Below, piece after piece: positions 18,253 to 24,710 of a DNA stretch of 64,000 nt. The position numbers and the translations under genes are program-made. Every line of letters starts with the position of its first letter. Positions within the stretch are counted from its first letter, which is position 1. The stretch comes from an uncultured Eubacteriales bacterium (GTDB lineage Bacteria > Bacillota > Clostridia > Oscillospirales > Oscillospiraceae): contig URDJ01000001.1 of the NCBI GenBank assembly GCA_900546615.1, positions 1 through 64,000 on the forward strand, in the 5' to 3' direction. Under the pieces are notes generated by a model. That model saw nothing but the letters and a program-made list of their open reading frames with translations. It was not told the DNA's origin and searched no databases.

Positions 18253-19344
18253 CTATCCGGGCGAAGCTATGTGGGTGATTGCGCCCCAGATGCGGTTGCT
18301 CTCGTTGTTTATCCCGAGTATGCGCACGGTCACGCGCGAGCCGCGCGGCGGGCGACCGCGCTTGGGATAGCTGCACAGGCAGTCGATGCCGCCGTCGAGC
18401 GCGACAAACACGCCGGTCGTATCCACCATGCTCACCGTGCCGACGTAGCGGTTGCCCACCGAGTAGCGCTTGAGCGCTTTCTCATATGGGTTCTCGCCCG
18501 CGCGCTTGATGGATGCGCTGACACGGATATGGCTGCGGTCGCTGCGGTCTATGTCCATGAGCTTCACGAGTATGCGCTGCCCCGGCTGGTAGCTCGCCGA
18601 GGCGTCCAGCATCCGCTGGTAGCTCAGCTCGCGCAGCGGGATGTACGTCTCAACACCGAACACGTCCGCGAAGATGCCGGCACGGATAACAGAAACGACG
18701 CGTGCTTCAGCGCACACGCCGTTATACAGCAGGTTGTTCCCGTCCCGGTCCGTGCCGAAGTAGTACTCGCGCCGCTTCGCCGCCATGGCCTCGAGCCTGC
18801 TCGCCACCGCGACGCCCGCTTCGCCGTCGATGCCCTTGACGATGTAGTCCACCTCGGCCCCGAGCCGCTTGTTGAGCATATAGTGCAGCGCGTCGCTCAC
18901 CGAGCGGCCTTGGGTTTCCTCCGACCTCTCGACCATCTCCTCCGCGGGAATGAGCACCTTGAAATCGCCGTGGTATATGACTGCGACGGAATTTGCCCCG
19001 TCGCCGGGGCGCTCGATGCCCTGCACGGTGCCGGAGAGTATGCGCCGGGTCTTGAGCGACTCGACGAGGTCAAGCATTGCGTCCCGAGCCTTGTCCGCGT
19101 CCGTCTCCACACCGAGCCGGTCGTCGATGGAAACGACCGGAGCCGGCCGGACTCTGCGCTCCCTCCGCCGCTGCGTACCAGACTGGCTCGGCACACCATC
19201 GCCGCCTTCCGGATCCATGCCGTCTTCTGCCGAAGGGGCGTTATTTACCGCTTCAGTCTGACCGACGGGCTCATCGCGGAGCTCACCAGGTTCAGTCTCC
19301 AACTCGGTCTGAGGCTCTTCTGTGCCCATATAGAGTTCATCCAT
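18253..19344 (-). CDS. S1 RNA-binding domain protein of the ICE
   Basis: A 363-aa protein. The acidic N-terminal ~70 residues are low-complexity. The middle contains a domain around ILSGTVQGIERPGDG to AVASRLEAMAAKRRE. The C-terminal half has S1-like folds (VCAEARVVSVIRAGIFADVFGVETYIPLRELSY and NRYVGTVSMVDTTGVFVALDGGIDCLC), so nucleic-acid binding is expected. The ATG at 19344 is preceded by AAAGGAGGAA. Proteins annotated as S1-like are regular members of this ICE family, between the coupling protein and the adhesin. It is now separated from the rest of the transfer operon by an inserted ATPase gene with its own terminator, so its expression may depend on read-through or a local promoter. Confidence 0.75.
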   Translation of the reverse strand: MDELYMGTEEPQTELETEPGELRDEPVGQTEAVNNAPSAEDGMDPEGGDGVPSQSGTQRRRERRVRPAPVVSIDDRLGVETDADKARDAMLDLVESLKTRRILSGTVQGIERPGDGANSVAVIYHGDFKVLIPAEEMVERSEETQGRSVSDALHYMLNKRLGAEVDYIVKGIDGEAGVAVASRLEAMAAKRREYYFGTDRDGNNLLYNGVCAEARVVSVIRAGIFADVFGVETYIPLRELSYQRMLDASASYQPGQRILVKLMDIDRSDRSHIRVSASIKRAGENPYEKALKRYSVGNRYVGTVSMVDTTGVFVALDGGIDCLCSYPKRGRPPRGSRVTVRILGINNESNRIWGAITHIASPG

Positions 19345-19376
19345 TTCACGTTCCTCCTTTGGCTTGGGTATGAAAA

Positions 19377-19398
19377 AAGCACCCCGTTCGGGGTGCTT
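19377..19398 (-). terminator. Terminator after the AAA_14 ATPase gene
   Basis: A 9-bp GC-rich stem (AAGCACCCC / GGGGTGCTT) with a 4-base loop, running into TTTTTT in the minus direction. It sits 110 bases past the ATPase gene and 33 bases before the S1-protein start. Confidence 0.8.
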
Positions 19399-19507
19399 GT
19401 AAGCGTAAGTTGTATATATTAGGGTTTGTTGTCCTGTGATTTCAGAATGTCCGCATGTCCGCAGTAGGAGTGGTTTGACCTTCATGGACGTACAGCGTTC
19501 GTATTCA

Positions 19508-20707
19508 TCAATACCAGTCGCTCAGCAGGAAGTCTGCCAGATGCACTATCCTGACGCCGTTTATGTTTCCGGCGGCGAGCTCGTCGAGTGTCACGACGTA
19601 TTTGGGGTAATGATCTTTTATCTCCAGGAGATTTGCTACCTCACGGTCGGACTCCTCAGGCAGTTGGCGGCAGACCTGGACATATATGCGCTCGTCACGC
19701 CGCACGGCTACGAAGTCTATCTCCCGGCTCTCATTCTTGCCTATATACACCTCATAGCCGCGCCGCCTCAGCTCGAAGTACACGACGTTTTCCAGCATTG
19801 ACGCTATGGATTTGGGGTTGAAGCCCAGGATACAGTATTTCAATGACGGGTCTGCCAGGTAGAACTTCTCCTGGGTTTTCAGTACGGACTTGCCCTGCAA
19901 ATCGTAGCGCTGGCAGCGGTATATGACAAAGGCCTTCTCCAGCCAGCTCAGATAGTTGTAGACGGCCTCGACGGACAGCGAACGCCCCTCTCTCTTGAGG
20001 AACTTGACAATCGCGTTGGCAGAAAAGGTCTTGCCGACGTTTTCAACGACGTACTTCACCACGCGGTTGAAGAGGTCGTAGTTTGTGATGTTGTGACGGC
20101 GGGTTATGTCGTTGGTGACAACGGAGGTGTATATGCCCTCGACAATCTGGTAAGCAGAGCGCTCGTCGAAATTCCCCAGCGCCACAATCGGGAAACCGCC
20201 CATGCGGATGTATTCATTCAGCAGTTCCTTTACTGAGCGCCGGTCGCCATGCTTGAAATCCAGGAACTCGGCAAAAGACAGAGTGTAAACGGGTATGGAG
20301 ACGTAGCGCCCGGTGAGATAGGTGGAAATCTCGCCGGACATCAGCTTGGAGTTGGAACCAGTGACATATATGTCCGTGTCGGCGTTTTCAAGCAGGCTGT
20401 TTACGGCCTTTTCCCAGCCCTCAATCTCCTGCACCTCGTCCAGCAGCAGGTAGTAACGCCCTTCGCCGGTCATGCGGGAGCAGATGTCCTTGTACATATC
20501 CCTGTCCGTCATGCCCTCGTCGAAATCCTCGGAGGTATAACGCAGGAAAATGACGTGGTCGGCCGCGACGCCGCCCGCCATGAGGTCGTCGCGCAGCATC
20601 TCCAGTATGGTGGACTTGCCGCAGCGCCTTATGCCGGCCAGAATCTTCACCAGCGGCACGTCGCGGTATTGCCTGAGCGTGTTCATATATTGCGGACGCA
20701 GAACCAT
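19508..20707 (-). CDS. AAA_14 / DUF4143 ATP-binding protein
   Basis: A 399-aa ATPase with Walker A (GIRRCGKST, residues ~26-34), Walker B (YYLLLDEVQE) and sensor (IYVTGSNSKLMSGE). A C-terminal DUF4143 domain follows (NITNYDLFNRVVKYVVENVG, YFELRRRGYEVYIGKNESREIDFVA), the latter resembling a nuclease-like core with E...E-x-D. This family is very common in accessory regions and its function is not well understood. The gene has its own promoter (20738-20766) and terminator (19377-19398). It has no clear relation to conjugation and sits between traG and the S1 gene, so it looks like an inserted cargo unit. Start ATG at 20707 has GAGGAGG. Confidence 0.9.
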   Translation of the reverse strand: MVLRPQYMNTLRQYRDVPLVKILAGIRRCGKSTILEMLRDDLMAGGVAADHVIFLRYTSEDFDEGMTDRDMYKDICSRMTGEGRYYLLLDEVQEIEGWEKAVNSLLENADTDIYVTGSNSKLMSGEISTYLTGRYVSIPVYTLSFAEFLDFKHGDRRSVKELLNEYIRMGGFPIVALGNFDERSAYQIVEGIYTSVVTNDITRRHNITNYDLFNRVVKYVVENVGKTFSANAIVKFLKREGRSLSVEAVYNYLSWLEKAFVIYRCQRYDLQGKSVLKTQEKFYLADPSLKYCILGFNPKSIASMLENVVYFELRRRGYEVYIGKNESREIDFVAVRRDERIYVQVCRQLPEESDREVANLLEIKDHYPKYVVTLDELAAGNINGVRIVHLADFLLSDWY

Positions 20708-20737
20708 GCTTTTACCTCCTCAGCCTCTATGATTCAT

Positions 20738-20766
20738 AGTATAACCAAAAAAGCCGGAGTATTCAA
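20738..20766 (-). promoter_or_regulatory. Promoter of the AAA_14 gene
   Basis: TATACT (20738-20743) and TTGAAT (20761-20766) with a 17-base spacer, about 30 bases before the ATPase start codon. Confidence 0.65.
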
Positions 20767-20798
20767 GAAGTTTTTACGGATAATCAGTAAAAACTTCT
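20766..20798. repeat. Inverted repeat abutting the AAA_14 promoter
   Basis: A perfect 12-bp inverted repeat (AGAAGTTTTTAC / GTAAAAACTTCT) with a 9-base centre, touching the -35 box. No T-tract follows on the minus side, so an operator or recombination scar is as likely as a terminator for traG. Confidence 0.5.
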
Positions 20799-20832
20799 GA
20801 AAAACACTAAATTATTTTGGAATTACATAAAA

Positions 20833-21630
20833 TCAGAAGCTCTCCGGTGGCTTGGCGCTGCTGTAGAGGCCGCGGCGTTTGCGGGGTGCAGCTTCTTCTG
20901 CGACAGGTGCTTTGGTCTCGGTCGGCGCGGAGACGTGTTCTGGCGCGTAGTCCATCAGGCTGGTTTTCACTATCTCTCCGGACATGGGCAGACGGGTGTA
21001 GTCCAGCTTCCTCAGTCGGAGTATGTTGTGACCCCGTATTACGACAAGCAGCTCGTCATTTGGGAGACGCAGTACTTCGTCCGGCGTGAGCAGGCGGCGC
21101 TTGCCCTGACCCTGGGTTTGGCGGTATTCGGGTATGACCTGGGCGACTGCCATCGTTTTGCGCACGGTCATGGTGGAGCTTATCCTGATACTAATGTCGC
21201 CGCTGCGCTCGGAGAAGTACTCGGCGGTGACGTCGTCTGTGCAGCCGAGCATGAGCTGCACGTCGGTGTTGCCGATGATCTCGGCCCAGAGGTTGTTCGG
21301 GTAGCGGTTCTGGAGCTGGCCGAGGCTCCGCACGGCCTCGTTTTGCAGTACCTGCAGCCGCGTGCCGAGGCCGAGCACAATGCCGGAGCGCACCGTGTCG
21401 CTGGCCTGAGCAAACAGGTTGTACGGCGCGCGGGCCGGATGGTCGAGCGGCAGCTTCTCAAAGAGCGCCGTGAGCTGGCGCTCACTGTTGCGAATAAGCA
21501 TCTGGTAGACCGAGGCGAGGTTCTTCTCGTCCGTCGTCCTGCTCGGATCGAGGCCGACGTAGAGTACGAGCGCCTTGAGTAAGTTGGCCTCGCCGTTATC
21601 CCAGAAGTGGTCGCCCTTGCCCTCAGCATG
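20833..21630 (-). pseudogene. VirD4/TraG coupling protein, C-terminal remnant
   Basis: Only the last ~265 residues of the type IV coupling protein remain. The in-frame text runs from AEGKGDHFWDNGEANLLKAL through LYVGLDPSRTTDEKNLASVYQML, LGTRLQVLQNEAVRSLGQLQNRYPNNLWAEIIGNTD and VMRLPNDELLVVIRGHN-type sequence to the end, which is typical of TraG. A stop (TAA, 21631-21633) precedes it directly, and the Walker A half is absent. The break coincides with the left edge of the nuclease/mini-PolC module. A shorter ORF from ATG at 21501 could still be translated, but it cannot act as a motor. Family members normally reach 600 residues or more. Confidence 0.85.
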
Positions 21631-21659
21631 TTAATTAAGGAAATATTGGGCAGTGAATG

Positions 21660-22751
21660 TCATTTCATGCGAGCACGGAAGAAAACATACTCCAAATCGT
21701 GAGCCTTCGGGAACAGATACTCTATTTTGCTGCAGCAATCAATCACCCAGTTATCTGCAGATTGCGACATTTCAACTGTTATCTTGGGCAGTCCTTTGCC
21801 CAGGCGAACTCTTTCCATGCCCTCCCACGCCTCTTTATCGCTGAATCCATGCGAGCGAAGATAGAAAAATACGTCGTCACGATGCGCGATCAAATTGAAA
21901 AGGTGAAGATTTCGACTCTTTAAAAGCTCAAACACATCATTATCCCAGCCGCCGGCAGAGTGATGGAGTCCAAGCTTCGCAACAACGTCTGCAAATGAAT
22001 CTGCACGGCATGATAGCAAAACCTCATCTGCTTGACTGTCATCGTTGAGGATTTCTGAAGCGTCCGAGATATTGACTTCAGGCAGGCTTCCATAATCAAC
22101 CGTCTTGTTACTCAAAATGCATGCAGCGCTGATGTGTGATAATTTGATAATAAACTGACCCATACCGTCTCTGACGCAGAACGGCTCTTTTTCCGCGCTC
22201 AGTTTTTTAGACCAATGCCGCTGAAGCGCGGTGTATAGGTTAATGAACACAGAAGAGGGTACGTCAATATCATAATATGCGGCACGATTGTCCATGCCCC
22301 AGTGTGACTGCCATGGGATATTATGCCCGTCTCCACGCATAATTGCGCCGTCTTTCTCACACACAGCGTTTGATGGAAGATCAAATCCGTCAGCATATCC
22401 GTTCACCCACTCCACGCGGCGGCATCGTGGACAATAGTAGTGCGGTGGCAATGGATTACTGAATGTCATTCCCAAAAGGCAGGGGATAAAGCCGGACCCC
22501 GAGGTTGCCCGCATCCAAAACGGAAGACTGCAATTCCTCAAACTTGTAACGATCTCGAACGCTATGGCGAGATCCAAAACTCCGTCACTTGCCTCGATAA
22601 CCGCCCATTCATCTCGAATTCTTTTTTCAATATTAGGGTCGAGCGAGGGGCCATATTTAGAATATACGGCAGCTTTTATGCTGTTCTTCAGCTGTGCTGT
22701 TATTTCTCGGTCGGTCATTTCATCAAAAACCGGCTGGTACACAAAACACAT
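21660..22751 (-). CDS. Miniature PolC-like protein (altered polymerase core)
   Basis: A 363-aa protein that follows the C-terminal polymerase region of PolC. Seen in the sequence: a PolC-like entry (residues 25-100, with NPLPPHYYCPRC), Zn-ribbon Cys107, Cys110 and Cys131 with Asp134 where a fourth Cys is expected, GFDLP (122-126), GDGHNIPW (140-147), the catalytic-type pair D161-I-D163, IIKLS (201-205) where PolC has a KLD, then SFADVVAKLGLHHSAGGW (252-269), RDDVFFYL, VRLGKGL and a final YLFPKAH. The stretch between DxD and the third position is about 42 residues instead of about 120. The third catalytic Asp is Ser205, and PHP, exonuclease and OB parts are missing. AAGGGGG precedes ATG. It is co-transcribed with the nuclease and has lower GC than its flanks. 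Polymerase activity is unlikely; function unknown. Confidence 0.8.
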   Translation of the reverse strand: MCFVYQPVFDEMTDREITAQLKNSIKAAVYSKYGPSLDPNIEKRIRDEWAVIEASDGVLDLAIAFEIVTSLRNCSLPFWMRATSGSGFIPCLLGMTFSNPLPPHYYCPRCRRVEWVNGYADGFDLPSNAVCEKDGAIMRGDGHNIPWQSHWGMDNRAAYYDIDVPSSVFINLYTALQRHWSKKLSAEKEPFCVRDGMGQFIIKLSHISAACILSNKTVDYGSLPEVNISDASEILNDDSQADEVLLSCRADSFADVVAKLGLHHSAGGWDNDVFELLKSRNLHLFNLIAHRDDVFFYLRSHGFSDKEAWEGMERVRLGKGLPKITVEMSQSADNWVIDCCSKIEYLFPKAHDLEYVFFRARMK

Positions 22752-22769
22752 AAGTGCATCCCCCTTGCG

Positions 22770-23798
22770 TCAGGCTTGCAGCCGGTCTACAAGCCGGCGG
22801 TAGTCACGAATGGCAGCCGCAAGCGCATCCGTGAGTTCGTCCGCAGTTTCATAAGTAGCATCGTAAACACCTACCGTCATGTGCCTGCCGGCGGAGAGCC
22901 GTGCTGGCCGTAGGAAGTGATATGCTGACAGGCAGTAATGTCCGGATTCGTCATAAATCAGCGCATTTCGTACGTCTTTTGCCGGAACATCTGCACTTAT
23001 CGGCTTCAACTTCAGACATATAGGGAAACGATATCCCTCATTAGCACAAGACGCTTCGAGCTGCAAATACAACTCACACTTGACTTCGCATACGGCAACT
23101 AGGTCATTGCAGCCCCATATACAGAAATTCTCAAATCCGCCCGCTTTGTTTGATACATTGAAATACTCAGCCTCAACTTGCCACTCACTCGGGTATTGAC
23201 TGTTCTTCAGGGCATCGTAGTAGCCGTAAACCTGTCGCCGGTTCCATTTGGCAAGCGGAAGTGAGACATATGCTTGGGCGTCCCGCTCAAAAGCGTACCA
23301 GTATTCGTAATAATCTCTGACAATTTGATTGCAGGTTTTCATCACAAATGGAGCTAATATTTCCAGCATGCGGCTACGCGTAATTATTCGGTACCCGGCC
23401 TGAGTGGCAGCAGACAAATTACTCTGGAACCCGGTCTTGTAGTACACACCGCACGAAACGCATTCTGGATATGCGCTGCGGAGAAATGCTAGGTAGTTTT
23501 TAAGCTGGTTGTCATGCTCGCTTGTGTGGGTTTTGTCTTCCACAGCCACTTTATATGTTTTCCCCTCGCAGACGACTGTCAGCAGTACGTCGATGTGCCT
23601 TGTTTGCCTCTCTATATCCGTGAGAATTATGTGTTTTCCTTTCGTATCAGGAAGCATTTCCCAAACGAAATGTCTGGCACAATCCCGCACATTGCTGTCT
23701 ATGTCCTCATATCCTTTCAATGCGAAAGAGAGCATATAGCACAAAAATGCATCTTGAGACAGCTCGCTTGTGGCATAGTAAAAGAGATTGTTTTTCAC
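22770..23798 (-). CDS. PD-(D/E)XK nuclease family protein
   Basis: A 342-residue protein if started at GTG 23798, which has GAGGGGGG just upstream and a strong promoter 25 bases further. Its N-terminus has the family-like ATSELSQDAFLCYMLSFA. The nuclease core shows I-D-V followed 17 residues later by V-E-D-K (E and K with VAVEDKTHTSEHDNQLKNYLAFL), fitting PDDEXK_4-type nucleases. The rest is helical. A longer open frame to 24203 is produced only because the module lies in frame behind a truncated ICE gene. It is followed 18 bases later by the mini-PolC gene, so they form a two-gene operon. The target, DNA or RNA, cannot be told. GC is lower than in the ICE. Confidence 0.8.
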   Translation of the reverse strand: MKNNLFYYATSELSQDAFLCYMLSFALKGYEDIDSNVRDCARHFVWEMLPDTKGKHIILTDIERQTRHIDVLLTVVCEGKTYKVAVEDKTHTSEHDNQLKNYLAFLRSAYPECVSCGVYYKTGFQSNLSAATQAGYRIITRSRMLEILAPFVMKTCNQIVRDYYEYWYAFERDAQAYVSLPLAKWNRRQVYGYYDALKNSQYPSEWQVEAEYFNVSNKAGGFENFCIWGCNDLVAVCEVKCELYLQLEASCANEGYRFPICLKLKPISADVPAKDVRNALIYDESGHYCLSAYHFLRPARLSAGRHMTVGVYDATYETADELTDALAAAIRDYRRLVDRLQA

Positions 23799-23822
23799 AT
23801 CATTCCCCCCTCTGACACTTTG

Positions 23823-23851
23823 ATTATAACCATCTGTTTGCGACCGGTCAA
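23823..23851 (-). promoter_or_regulatory. Promoter of the nuclease/mini-PolC module
   Basis: TATAAT (23823-23828) and TTGACC (23846-23851) with a 17-base spacer. The -35 overlaps an 8-base palindrome (GACCGGTC). Transcription would begin about 18 bases before the GTG of the nuclease, which supports that start. Confidence 0.75.
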
Positions 23852-23915
23852 CCTGACGTTGCGCTGTAAGCAAATTTATATCTTTGACTGAATTTGCGTC
23901 TCCAGCCTGAATATT

Positions 23916-24203
23916 CCCATCGGCCGTGAACCCTATTTCCACCGGCACGTTGGCGGCGGTTATGGTCTCGACGTCCATCGCCGCAAAGGGCGAGCCGGTG
24001 TAGGCCGGGAGCGCCCGCGCGAGCAGCGTTGCCTGCTCAGCCGCTGCGGCACAGCGCAGCGCGGCTGCGTATGCCAGCTCTGCCGCGCTAAGAACGTACA
24101 TGCGCCGCGTGTTGGCGACGGCGACGTCGAGCTTTTTCACCGCGCTTTCCAGCTTGCACAGCGCCGTGGAAAACGCGCCGGACAGTTCATTCGTTCTCGG
24201 CAT
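23916..24203 (-). pseudogene. Truncated ICE gene (N-terminal ~95 residues)
   Basis: The first ~95 codons of a conserved-looking ICE protein: MPRTNELSGAFSTALCKLE, then Ala-rich helices and VPVEIGFTADG. Codon use is GC-rich like the rest of the ICE. After about 23916 the frame continues into AT-rich sequence with no protein character and then into the inserted nuclease. It resembles DUF6100-type proteins of Clostridial ICEs (from memory, uncertain). It overlaps the upstream DUF5697-like gene by 17 bases. The remaining part and the front of traG seem to have been lost when the module came in. Confidence 0.65.
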
Positions 24204-24708
24204 AGAATCTCACCTCCGGCTCCTCCTCGCCACTGAACTCCACGGTTGCAAACAGGCACGGCGCCCTCGGCAGCCGCAGCTGTAAAACCATGCGTATATT
24301 CGGCACGACAATTATGTACTTCATGTCCTCCTGCGGCTGGAGCAGCCGAGCGAGATGCGCCTCGCCCTCGTAGAGCACGACTATCTCGTAGCCTGTGTTC
24401 TCCTTGAGGAAGAAGAGCTGCGACGGATACGTCGCGGGGTAGTGCGCCATGGGGCCTACGCTGTCTATGAACTGGAGCAGCACCCATACGGCGAGTATGG
24501 TGCGCTGGTCGGGTTTGCACAGCTCGTCCAGGCCGAGATAGTACCCGCCGCCCACGTCTGAAATGCGTCCGGCGCGTTTCAGGTTCCGCAAGATTTTCTC
24601 CGCGGTTTCCGGCTTCTTGTCCCGCAGCAGGCGCACTACCTGCGTTTTGGGCAGTGCGCCATACTGCGATAGCCACTTGATGACATACTGTTCGTCTGTA
24701 AGCAGCAC
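24187..24708 (-). CDS. ICE winged-helix-like protein (DUF5697-type)
   Basis: A 173-aa protein. The N-terminal 55 residues look like a winged helix (YVIKWLSQYGALPKTQVVRLLRDKKPETAEKILRNLKRAGRISDV), followed by a domain with LAVWVLLQFIDSVGPMAHYPATYPSQLFFLKEN and an acidic tail. Similar proteins occur next to VirB4 in related elements; the name DUF5697 is from memory. It starts 2 bases after VirB4 ends and so is in the transfer operon. Role unknown, possibly a regulatory or DNA-binding part of the transfer apparatus. Confidence 0.6.
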   Translation of the reverse strand: MLLTDEQYVIKWLSQYGALPKTQVVRLLRDKKPETAEKILRNLKRAGRISDVGGGYYLGLDELCKPDQRTILAVWVLLQFIDSVGPMAHYPATYPSQLFFLKENTGYEIVVLYEGEAHLARLLQPQEDMKYIIVVPNIRMVLQLRLPRAPCLFATVEFSGEEEPEVRFYAENE

Positions 24709-24710
24709 GC

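Noticed and set aside
21660..22751. Reading the PolC-like gene as an active polymerase or a polC pseudogene
   Set aside because: The third catalytic Asp is Ser and the linking segment is compressed, yet the frame is fully open with a good ribosome site, so neither label fits well.
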